Part shown: piece by piece, positions 46,703 to 55,450 of the stretch
Position numbering within the stretch: position 1 is the stretch's first letter
How the letters are laid out: each line of letters starts with the position of its first letter
From: Mesostigma viride
Lineage: Eukaryota > Streptophyta > Mesostigmatophyceae > Mesostigmatales > Mesostigmataceae
Assembly: GCA_009746045.1 (NCBI GenBank)
Contig: RPFO01000310.1
Coordinates: 1,000,234 to 1,064,233 of the forward strand
Reading direction: 5' to 3'
DNA length: 64,000 nt
Notes under the pieces: model-generated
Database searches by the model: none
Told to the model about the DNA's origin: nothing
The model's input: only the letters and a program-made list of their open reading frames with translations
Program-made: the position numbers and the translations under genes

Positions 46703-47190
46703 GTCAGTTTCGACTCCATGCAGTGGGCAAGGAGGATGTGCTGTTTCATAACGGTCGCATATCCCTTGAGCAGCGCCATGATCGTGTGTGGTGAAGAATA
46801 TCAGGACGTGGCCAGGATGTCTGGTTTGTTTCCAACACGTATGCCCTCGTAATCGCAGTTTTCATCATTTTGTCGAGGTTACTATGTGTCATGGCTGCAT
46901 CCATGTCTCCCCTGTCCCAGGGCAGGGTACCACGGCCAGATCTCGGAAGGTCGCGGGTGGTGGTTGTGAATATGCGATGATCGTTAGGCATGGCTTTACC
47001 ACCAGTTCGGAGACAAGAATGTGGCAGTGCTGCTGTGGCAGTAATCAGGCACAATGGCGGTGTTATTGGCTGGGGATTCTTTTTGCTGCGCAACACGACG
47101 GGTTCCTGTGGATGCTGACATGTCCATGTGTTGTGTGGCTGCTGTCGTGTGACTGGGTTGTCACGGGACTTGTGTGGCTGCTGCCTCCAG

Positions 47191-47289
47191 GATGGGAGAA
47201 CCCTGCTGCATTATGCGTCAGGGGGTAACCATCCGGATATCGTCCAGCATCTCATCGCCAGCGGCGCAGACGTGAACGCCAAGAGCAAT
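47191..47289 (+). CDS. Gene B exon 19, ANK repeat
   Basis: 99 nt, phase 0-0, GCTGCCTCCAG|...|GTCAGT. D1, R3, TLLHYAS, G11-G12, N13 replacing the framework Gly, HPDIV, and K31-S-N33. Confidence 0.9.
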
Positions 47290-47510
47290 GTCAGTTTCGA
47301 CTCCATGCAGTTGGCAAGGAGGATGTGCTGTTTCATAACGGTCGCATATCCCTTGAGCAACGCAATGACCGTGTGTGGTGAAGAATATCAGGACGTGGCC
47401 AGGATGTCCAACACGTATGCCCTCGTAATCGCAGTTTTTCATCATTTTGTCGAGGTTATTATGTGTCATGCCTGCATCCATGTCTCCACTTTCCCAGGGC
47501 AGGATATCAC

Positions 47511-47561
47511 GGCCGGGGCCGGGGCCGGGGCCGGGGCCAGGGCCGGGGCCGGGGCCGGGGC
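47511..47561. repeat. Second longest GGGGCC array (about 8 units)
   Basis: GGGGCC units with one CCAGGG interruption, in the intron after exon 19. Confidence 0.93.
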
Positions 47562-47799
47562 AGGTTTCAGTTGATGTTTGTGTTGGACATACGGGATTGG
47601 CAGGCATGGCTTTACCACCAGCTCGGAGGCAAGACAGTGGCAGTGGCAGTGGTCAGTGGCCATGGCGGTGTTGATGGGTGCGGAATCCATTTGGCTGCAG
47701 AACACGAGGGGTTCCTGCGAATGCTGACCTAGTCGTGTGCTGTGTGACCGTTGTCATGCGCCTGGGTTGTCACGGGACTTCTGTGGCTGCTGCATCCAG

Positions 47800-47898
47800 G
47801 ATGGGGATACTCCGCTGCATGAGGCATCAAAGGGTGGCCATCTGGATGTTTTCCAGCATCTCATCGCCAGCGGCGCAGACGTGAAGGCAAAGGACAAT
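47800..47898 (+). CDS. Gene B exon 20, ANK repeat
   Basis: 99 nt, phase 0-0, GCTGCATCCAG|...|GTCCGT. D1, D3, E8, K11-G12, F18, K29 and K31-D-N33. Confidence 0.9.
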
Positions 47899-48776
47899 GT
47901 CCGTGATATCTCCATGCCTGGTGCCAGGGGGATGTGCAGTTTCTGGATGGTCGCATAGCCCTTGAGCAACGCAATGACCGCATGTGATAAAGAAGTTTGC
48001 GACGTGGCCAGGATGTCTGGTTTGTTTCCAGCATCTATGCCCTCATAATCGGAGTTTTGAATGATTTTGTCCAGGTTTATATGTGTCATGCCTCCATCCA
48101 TTTCTCCCCTGTCCCAGGGCAGGGTACCACGGCCGGGGCCGGGGCCGGGGCAGGTTTCAGTTGATGGTTGTGTTGGACACACAGTGATCGGCAGGCATGG
48201 CTTTACCACCAGCTCAGAGGCAAGAGTGTGGCAGAGGCAGTGATCAGGGACATCGGCGGTGTTGATGGGCTGATGTTTTGTATTGCACCTTGTGTTTGCA
48301 TCATTCTCTGTGCAGCTTGTCTATTGGGGGAACACTGCCTCCTAGTTGTGCACATGCACACTCCTGACCTCCTGCAATTCTGTAGTTTAAGTTTGTGGGA
48401 AGCGTGCCCCTCAATCAAGTCTATCCATCAACTGTCATCTATGTCTGCAATGCTGACCTTCCCGATCTTTGATTGAGATGGCTCCCTTCATGTCTCCACT
48501 TTCCCGGTGCCAGGTGTCACGGCCTGATCGCAGAAGGTTGTGTGTGGTGGTTGTGAACCTAAGCCCCAGGCAGGCATGGCTTTACCACCAGTTCGGAGAC
48601 AAGAATGTGGCAGTGCTGCTGTGGCAGTAATCAGGGACAACGGCGGTGTTATTGGCTGGGGATTCTTTTTGCTGCGCAACACGACGGGTTCCTGTGGATG
48701 CTGACATGTCTGCGTGTTGTGTGGCTGCTGTCGTGTGACTGGGTTGTCACGGGACTTGTGTGGCTGCTGGATCCAG

Positions 48777-48875
48777 CGTGGGAGAACCCTGCTGCATTAT
48801 GCGTCAGGGGGTGGCCATCCGGATATCGTCCAGCATCTCATCGCCAGCGGCGCAGACGTGAATGCCAAATGTGAT
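48777..48875 (+). CDS. Gene B exon 21, ANK repeat
   Basis: 99 nt, phase 0-0, GCTGGATCCAG|...|GTCAGT. Same residues as exon 18. Confidence 0.9.
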
Positions 48876-49356
48876 GTCAGTTTCGACTCCATGCAGTGGG
48901 CAAGGAGGATGTGCTGTTTCATAACGGTCGCATATCCCTTGAGCAGCGCCATGATCGTGTGTGGTGAAGAATATCAGGACGTGGCCAGGATGTCTGGTTT
49001 GTTTCCAACACGTATGCCCTCGTAATCGCATTTTTCATCATTTTGTCGAGGTTATTATGTGTCATGGCTGCATCCATGTCTCCCCTGTCCCAGGGCAGGG
49101 TACCACGGCCAGATCTCGGAAGGTCGCGGGTGGTGTTTGTGAATATGCGATGATCGTCAGGCATGGCTTTACCACCAGCTCGGAGGCAAGAATGTGGCAG
49201 TGGCAGTGGTCAGGTACAGGGGGGGTGTCGATTGTTGCGGGATCCTTTTAGCTGCGCAACACGGCGGGGTCCTGTGGATGCTGACATGTCTATGTGTTGC
49301 GTGGCTGTGGTCATGCGACTGGGTTGTCACGGGGCTGGTGTGGCTGCTGCCTCCAG

Positions 49357-49455
49357 GATGGGAGAACCCCGCTGATTGATGCGTCAGAAGAAGGGCACCT
49401 GGATGCCATCCGGCATCTCATCGCAAGTGGCGGGGATGTGAACGCTGCGGACAAG
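49357..49455 (+). CDS. Gene B exon 22, ANK repeat
   Basis: 99 nt, phase 0-0, GCTGCCTCCAG|...|GTCAGT. DGRTPLIDASEEGHLDAIRH, then LIASGGDVNAADK. TPLH is changed to TPLI. Last exon of the amplified block. Confidence 0.88.
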
Positions 49456-49660
49456 GTCAGTTTTGTCTTTAAGCCAGAGGGTAACGCCTGAGTGTAGTCA
49501 TGACCAACAGCAATAGTTACTGCGCTGAGCTATGGCTACGCAAGGCAACCATTCTTGAGGTCTATGCTCCCGTTTATTAGCAGTTTCGGACTGTGCATGT
49601 GCTCAGTGCCGGGCTACTATCTGCTGTGACACTTCTCTCACATTGATCATAGTTTGGCTG

Positions 49661-49720
49661 GCAGCAGCTGGCAGCGGTTGGCAGCGACTGGCAGAGGCTG
49701 GCAGCAGCTGGCAGCCCATG
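49661..49720. repeat. CTGGCAGCAG/CTGGCAGCGR short repeat
   Basis: About six imperfect 10-bp units (CTGGCAGCAG, TTGGCAGCGA, CTGGCAGAGG and similar). Confidence 0.8.
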
Positions 49721-50075
49721 GCAAATGTGGTTTGCCTGTATTCACATATGTGCAGTCGCATCCTGGTTTCAGGGATCACATGGATCTAGGAAGATATCTG
49801 GCCAGGGTTAAATGGCCCTCCCCACCTAAAACTGCCTGGTCGCACATCATGCCCAGCAGGTTTTTCAAGGCAGGATCGCCATGACCTCGTACTATACACT
49901 AGGGAAAGAGAGTTGGCAGGCGTGGCTTTTGCAACAGCCAGGATGTCAGCATGTATTTCAATGCCCATGCCAGCAGCCAGGGACCATGACATTCATGGGT
50001 GTGGGCTCATCTCCAGCCGCCTTCTCAAGGATGCTTGCATGGTTCTCGCTAATGCACCAGCATGTCAGCTGAGGT

Positions 50076-50111
50076 GACGGTCCCGGCACGAATTTTTTGG
50101 CGCCGAAAAAT
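50076..50111. mobile_element. Isolated 36-bp match to a TTAA-element end
   Basis: This stretch matches the reverse complement of 11314-11349, the right end of the gene A element, with about two mismatches. Shared parts include GACGGTCCCGGC and TTTTGGCGCCGAAAAAT. No TTAA is visible beside it and the rest of the element is absent. It could be a solo terminal fragment or the edge of a related element. Confidence 0.6.
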
Positions 50112-50571
50112 GTGTTGGACAATGAGAGAGTATTGACTCAGTGTGAGACAGTGTTTGCAATGACACCAGTGCGTGGTGGTCCTTCCATCATTTAGTGTAC
50201 CCATGTGTCCATCGTCTCACAGTCCCAAGCCCAACATGCCATCTGTCGCAACGAATGTCATGATGCCATGCGTGCTTATCTACCACTGGTCCCGCCAATA
50301 TTGCACTACTGGTTCGTTACAACTGTGCCGTCCCTCTGACCTTAACCAAAAGATGTATTGCCGGTCCATATTGCCGCTCTGTACCAAAACTGGTACGCAC
50401 GAATTATGTTTCCAACTGCCGTAACCACAATTCAGATTTCAGCCCATGTTGCGTGTGTGTCTTGGCAACAAGTCAGTATTGACCTAGCACTGCTAACCAT
50501 GTCTTTGCACGCGCATGCGGGGTCGTGTGTGGTGGGATGGCATGGGAGTTGCGTGGTTGCTGCACTCTCAG

Positions 50572-50670
50572 GATGGGTATACCCCATTGCATAGAGCATC
50601 ATGGACGGGCTCTCTGGATATCATCCGGCATCTCATCGCCAGCGGCGCAGATGCGAACGCCAAGAATCAT
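50572..50670 (+). CDS. Gene B exon 23, ANK repeat
   Basis: 99 nt, phase 0-0, GCACTCTCAG|...|GTCCGT. DGYTPLHRASWTGSLDIIRH, then LIASGADANAKNH. Outside the amplified block. Confidence 0.88.
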
Positions 50671-51190
50671 GTCCGTTCCTGGGTTGTGTCAGTGGGAGGG
50701 CAGATATGTTATGTTTTGTTTTGGCAGAGTGCATGGCCGAATGCAGTACCTGCGTGTGATGCACGCAAACAAATGAGCCAAGTTGCGGAGAAAGGCTTAG
50801 CATGTCTGCTACAATGTGAATGAGGAGAATCTGTAGTCGCCAGCATGTTTTTGCTTAAATGTCAGATTCAGCCAGCGTCTGGGCCGAACTCACCAAGGTA
50901 CATGCCATAAGCTACAATTTTTTCACTGCTGCAATTAATATCCTTTTTGAAGGTTGAGGTGCGTTCATCAAGGGTGCTTTGCCTGGCAAGCAGGATTTGA
51001 AAGAAAAACATGTATGTGATGTGTATTTGTGCTATGTACTTGCTATCAAATTTGAAGAAAGTGGGATGTGTAGCGACATGCTGTCATCTTCTTAGCTGCC
51101 ATAAGGTAGGTCTTATATATTTCACTAGCCAAGGTCAGGTTTCGCTGCTGAACCTATTGCTCTGATATGGCGTATGTTAACCAACTACAG
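50671..51190. other. Gene B intron 23
   Basis: 520 bp, AT-richer than the array introns; nothing else seen. Confidence 0.6.
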
Positions 51191-51259
51191 GCGGGCAAGA
51201 CACCCCTTGACCTTGCTGAGGAAGAAAAGGAAGCGGACGCGGCGCAGTTGTTGCGAGAG
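51191..51259 (+). CDS. Gene B exon 24, terminal half ANK repeat
   Basis: The exon lies between AACTACAG and a canonical GTAAGC donor, 23 codons, phase 0. AGKTPLDLAEEEKEADAAQL, then LRE. C-terminal ANK cap. It lacks the Pro/Gln-rich linker of gene A exon 7. Confidence 0.82.
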
Positions 51260-51997
51260 GTAAGCCCCAGGCGCAGCAGTCACCTGCCACATTAACTGTG
51301 GAGAACGTGGTGAGAGCGGCCAAAGGGTTAGTCCTGCGCCCTGTGGCCACCTGCTGCCAACAACCCAAAAAGCATGCTAGTGCTCTTTCATTATGTGTAT
51401 GACCACCTTCAACGCACTTGGGCAGGCGCGATTGGTTCTCGGACCGATGGCAAGCACACCGCACTCTATGATGCAGTAGAAGGCCATGGTTAACAGGCAT
51501 CCTTTCAAGTTAGGAAATCATTCTGGCTTGGCTCCATAATGCATCCTTGGAACGCCCCACCCTTTCTTAAGTATGATTAGAAGTGGCACCTCAATTACAA
51601 GACCCATACGTTGTGCCTGCATAAGCCAAACTACTTGTTGACTCGTTGAACATCCGAGAAGTGCATAGTGCTCGCAATCCTCATTTTCTTCTTTCCCTCA
51701 AATATTCTCCCCATCCTCGGCTTTTGTACAGTGACCTTATGTCCTCACCTATCTCTCATGATCTTCTATACCCGCTGGTCTTGCATGCTGATCAGCCAGA
51801 GCCCTTGTGAGATCAAGTTTTGAAGAGCATGGCAGAGTCAGGATGCGCACTGGTATGCTGCCCCAGGCGACCACTTCCCAATCTTGCTACCTGCGATTGC
51901 ATACTACCTATAATGCTTGTGGTAAAGTAAACCTGACCTGCTCGCCCTGTATGTGGTTGGCTCATCTTGCTGCATGCTCATGCCTGACGGGGAACAG
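51260..51997. other. Gene B intron 24 (738 bp)
   Basis: Nothing recognised. Acceptor is GGGGAACAG. Confidence 0.65.
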
Positions 51998-54900
51998 GCT
52001 ATGAGGGACGTTCTTGCCGAGATTGACTGGGCCACCCATCAGTCGATTCCACAACCTGGCCTCCTGGCCAGCCTGGAGGGTATGGTGCCAGGCATACAGG
52101 AAACCTGGACACTTGCGCAGACCGCCCACCGCATGGGGGTGATGGTGGAGGGCAGCGCCTTGAATGCGGCGAGACTAGGCGAACAGCTCGAGCAAGAAGG
52201 TCAGCGCAGCAGGGAGCGTCTGACCCAGGTGCAGGTGCAAGAAGAGGCCATGCACCGCAAGCTAGCCCACCTTCGCCGGAACAGCACGGACGTGGCTGCG
52301 GCAAGGGAGCGGGATGAGGCGGTGCAGGCATTTGCGAGCAGCCTTCACGCTCTGCGTGAGACTTTGGAGAAGAAGGCAGGCCTGTCGGAGCAGCGACTCA
52401 AGCAGCAGCTGTTGCTAAAAGAAACCATGGGTCTGTTTGACAGCAGCCAAGAGACACTGCCTGCTAGCGATGCGGGGAAAGGGCCTGAGCTAGACAAGGA
52501 GGCAAACGGCCGGCTGGCGCTTGCGCAGCTGAGGCAGGTGGTGAAGGACTGCAATGATGAGCTGATGCCTGCAGCGGTAGCTACACAGAAAGCAATGGAG
52601 CATTTGCAGGCCTGCTTGGAGCAGCAGCAAAGCATCGCAGCTAAGTTGCGGGGTCGGCTGAATGCTGCCGTCCAATCAGGGCAGCGGGTTGCAGCCTCTG
52701 CGCTTTCCCAGCTGAAGGCTGAGACTCCCGAGGAGGATGGCAGACATGCGCGCAAGATGTCCGAGATAACGGCCTTGCAACAGAAGGAACTGCACATGAT
52801 GATGGCCCTGCGAGAGAGCATCCCAGGGACCCTGTCTCGCCTAGCCGCTGCTCAGCAGGAGAGCAAGCTGATCCAACGACAGCTCAGAAACACGCGCCAC
52901 GACATCTTGGACGCGGAGGATGATGGGCGCAAGGGGCAGCTGCAGCAGCTCAAGGAAAAGGAGAGGGCGCTGTTGGAGCAAGCATCCAAGTTGGCTGCGG
53001 AACAAGCCACGCTGTCCGAGTCGTTGGCGGATGCCAAGCTACAGCAGTGGTACCCGGACTTGCTGGCGCAGGAGGAGCGCATCAAGGAACTGCACAAGTT
53101 CCTACCGGCAGGGACCAGCAGGGACCTGATTGACAACGAGTGGAACCTGTCCAAGTTCCGCGATGGCTCTGGCAAACCTTTGATGCCAGGGAGAGGCGTA
53201 TGGCGGGTGCGGCTGATGGAGGACTGGAACGGGAGGCAGTGGGTGGTGAAGGAGATGGGGCCGGGGCCGGAGTTGCGGCGGGAGGTCAACCGGCTGAAGG
53301 CGTTGCAGCACCCTCTGGTGATCCCCCTGGAGCGGGTGTTCATTGATAACAACGTGGCCTACCTGCAGATGCCTTACTACAAGAATGGGAACTTGCGTGG
53401 CTGGGTTGACAGCATCGTGGGCGCCCAGAAGGGGGCAGCGAGCCTGACCACCCAACAGGGTGCGCAGATCTGGAGCACGATGAAGCAGGTGTTCCAGGCA
53501 GTGGCCTTCCTCCACCGCAAGGGCATCGTGCACCGCGACCTCAAGCCGGAGAATGTGCTGCTGCAGGATGACGGCCAGATCGCGCTGTGTGACTTTGGGG
53601 TCAGCCACGATGTGCTGGCGCACCTGCAGACGACCAAGGCAACGCTGTCCGTGGGGGGATACACCGCGTGCTATGCCGCCCCGGAGGTGCTTGCGGGGAA
53701 GGGCATATCCCCGAGCAACCCATACGCCGAGGACCTGTGGTCCCTGGGGGTGATACTGCTTGAGCTGGCAGGGACCCGGCTGTCTTGGAACCCGACCACC
53801 TCCCGCCTGGAGGATGAGCAGGGTCGCCCCATCAACACGGCCGACTTGCTGGTGGGCAAGTCCAAGTGGCACCGCGATCTGATCACCCTGGCTGACTCCC
53901 TGCTTCAGAAGGACCCTGACGCACGGCCCAGTGCTGACGTGGTCCTTGCCTGCGAGTTCTTCCAACAAGACCCGTCCGCCAGCCAGGTGCAGCAGAACCG
54001 CCACCTGCTGCTGCTGACCAGCCACATGGCGAAGCTGCGGCAGAGCCCTCAGGGTGGCGGGCGGCCCAAGACCCACGTGATGAGGTTGGACGTGTGCGAG
54101 GGGCCCGGCATGGTTGCCCCGGTGCTGGCGCTGTTTGCTCGGGAGGACGTCAAGCCCGAGGAGACCGTGGTGGGCGAACATGCGGGCGTGCGCATCCCTC
54201 TCTCCGAGGTGCTCCACAACTTCTTTGAGGCGGTGGTGCTGCCCGCTGCAGGCCTGTTTGAGCAAGGCAAGGGGGATGGCGAGGATGCAAGTGGGTCTGG
54301 AGCGGCCTCCCAGGTGCGCGAGGGGGTGGCCTTCCTTCCCAGGGTTTGCCAGGCCAGGGACGCCAAGGCCGTGGAGACCCACCGCCAGAAGCTGCGCACG
54401 GTGGGCAAGATCTTGGCCAAGGCGGTGCTGCAGTGCATCCACGTGCCGGTGCAGTTTTGCAGCGCGCTCTTCTGTGCGCTGCTGGCCAAGGACGACCTCA
54501 CGCAGTACAGCACGGCCGACTGTCTGGAGATGCTGGCGGAGTTTGACCCCACCGATGCGCGCCGCATGCGTGTCACTCTGGCCATGAAGCACGGGGATGG
54601 CGAATCGGGGATCACCCTGGGGGCCCTCATGGGCGATGTCGATGCGGATGAGACCCTCATGACGGATGCCAACAAAGACCTGCTCGTGCGCAAGGCGATC
54701 CACCACCGCCTGGTCTTGAGGCGGGCGGCCGAGCTCGCAGAGGTGCGTGCCGGCTTCCTGTGCCTCGACTGGGAGCCCCTGCTGGGTGTGCTGTCGCCGT
54801 TTGACCTGATGACCCTCTTCTTTGGGACGGACTACCTGGACGTCAGCCGCGTCAGCCTGGCATTCCAGCTGGACACCGCCAGCTGGGTGGGCAGGGAGGC

Positions 54901-55450
54901 GCAAGGGCAGCAGGCGTGGCAGTGGCTGCAGCGCTTCGTGCACGAGGCCTCGGAGACGTCCCTGCGCCTGTTCAGCATCTGCGCCCTGGGCGGCGCAAAG
55001 TCCTGGTGGTCGGGCATGTGTGCCGTGAAGAGGCTGGCCTCTGCCAGCAACGGGGGCCTGCCGGAGTTGTCCCGTGAGTCGGGCTCCCTGTACCTCCCTC
55101 TCCCCGGTAACGATGGCTGCCCCTCGTACGAGGCGTTCAGCGCGCGCATGTTTGCAGCGCTCAAGGTGCATGGAGAGTACGGCCAGCGCACGGAGGCGCA
55201 GCGTGCCCAGAAGATGGGCATGGAGGAGATGCAGGGTGTGGTGCGGGCGATGGCGGGGCAGGTGAGGGCGGGGGGCTGGTACCGCTGCCCCAACGGCCAC
55301 CTGTACTGCATCACCGAGTGTGGCGGTGCCATGCAGGAGAGCACGTGCCCCACCTGCGGGAAAGGCATTGGCGGGAGCCACCACCGGTTGAGGGGCGACA
55401 ACGCGAATGCACTTGATGTGGATGGGGCGCAGAGGCCCGCATGGAACTAA
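51998..55450 (+). CDS. Gene B terminal exon: coiled coil - kinase - HECT-like - RZ finger
   Basis: Same length as the gene A exon (1150 codons plus TAA), with no net indel, so residue numbers are shared. Kinase: Lys418, H512-R-D514, N519 and D532-F-G are all kept. HECT-like: the LPE...LYLP motif is kept and Glu1027 again occupies the catalytic Cys position (codon 55076-55078). RZ finger: C1097, H1101, C1117 and C1120 are kept. Differences from gene A are uneven. I count 28 in the first 91 residues and only one or two in the last 90. Long open frames on the opposite strand (one of 825 codons) are a by-product of GC-rich third positions. The Met at 51953 is in the intron. Confidence 0.9.
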   Translation, partial: AMRDVLAEIDWATHQSIPQPGLLASLEGMVPGIQETWTLAQTAHRMGVMVEGSALNAARLGEQLEQEGQRSRERLTQVQVQEEAMHRKLAHLRRNSTDVAAARERDEAVQAFASSLHALRETLEKKAGLSEQRLKQQLLLKETMGLFDSSQETLPASDAGKGPELDKEANGRLALAQLRQVVKDCNDELMPAAVATQKAMEHLQACLEQQQSIAAKLRGRLNAAVQSGQRVAASALSQLKAETPEEDGRHARKMSEITALQQKELHMMMALRESIPGTLSRLAAAQQESKLIQRQLRNTRHDILDAEDDGRKGQLQQLKEKERALLEQASKLAAEQATLSESLADAKLQQWYPDLLAQEERIKELHKFLPAGTSRDLIDNEWNLSKFRDGSGKPLMPGRGVWRVRLMEDWNGRQWVVKEMGPGPELRREVNRLKALQHPLVIPLERVFIDNNVAYLQMPYYKNGNLRGWVDSIVGAQKGAASLTTQQGAQIWSTMKQVFQAVAFLHRKGIVHRDLKPENVLLQDDGQIALCDFGVSHDVLAHLQTTKATLSVGGYTACYAAPEVLAGKGISPSNPYAEDLWSLGVILLELAGTRLSWNPTTSRLEDEQGRPINTADLLVGKSKWHRDLITLADSLLQKDPDARPSADVVLACEFFQQDPSASQVQQNRHLLLLTSHMAKLRQSPQGGGRPKTHVMRLDVCEGPGMVAPVLALFAREDVKPEETVVGEHAGVRIPLSEVLHNFFEAVVLPAAGLFEQGKGDGEDASGSGAASQVREGVAFLPRVCQARDAKAVETHRQKLRTVGKILAKAVLQCIHVPVQFCSALFCALLAKDDLTQYSTADCLEMLAEFDPTDARRMRVTLAMKHGDGESGITLGALMGDVDADETLMTDANKDLLVRKAIHHRLVLRRAAELAEVRAGFLCLDWEPLLGVLSPFDLMTLFFGTDYLDVSRVSLAFQLDTASWVGREAQGQQAWQWLQRFVHEASETSLRLFSICALGGAKSWWSGMCAVKRLASASNGGLPELSRESGSLYLPLPGNDGCPSYEAFSARMFAALKVHGEYGQRTEAQRAQKMGMEEMQGVVRAMAGQVRAGGWYRCPNGHLYCITECGGAMQESTCPTCGKGIGGSHHRLRGDNANALDVDGAQRPAWN

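Larger units (their letters stand above)
40800..48152. repeat. Ten intronic GGGGCC hexamer arrays in gene B
   Basis: Arrays of GGGGCC lie at equivalent places in ten introns: about 40800-40827, 41412-41440, 42010-42037, 43157-43185, 43753-43780, 44349-44370, 45325-45388, 45958-45979, 47511-47561 and 48131-48152. Each sits between GGTAYCACGGCC (or GGATATCACGGCC) and GGGGCAGGTTTCA. They hold about 3 to 11 units. Related introns without expansion read CACGGCCAGATCTCGG (46931, 49110). Gene A introns have none. Confidence 0.93.
45627..49455. repeat. 2173-bp higher-order tandem duplication (exons 17-19 / 20-22)
   Basis: Exons 17 and 20, and exons 18 and 21, lie exactly 2173 bp apart, with the intervening introns nearly identical. 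This includes the about 977-bp fused intron unit and its unrelated-looking central segment. Exons 18 and 21 encode the same residues. Exons 17 and 20 differ at variable positions 1 (Y/D) and 11 (E/K). Similarity continues to about 49140. Confidence 0.85.
49456..50571. other. Gene B intron 22 (1.1 kb)
   Basis: No gene recognised. It contains a GGCAG-rich low-complexity stretch (49661-49720) and the 36-bp element-end match at 50076-50111, both listed separately. Confidence 0.55.
31915..55450 (+). other. Gene B: 23-exon ANK array - coiled coil - kinase - HECT-like - RZ
   Basis: This spliced gene model is the tandem paralogue of gene A. It has 23 ANK exons between 31915 and 50670, a half-repeat exon at 51191-51259 and a terminal exon at 51998-55450. 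All junctions are AG|GT and phase 0 except the donor of exon 5, which is unclear. The joined exons give about 1932 codons with no stop. From exon 9 to exon 22 the array is clearly amplified: exons recur every 560-635 bp, or about 977 bp where an exon seems to have been lost. The introns there are nearly identical. The 5' end is not identified. The function is inferred as for gene A. Confidence 0.75.
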
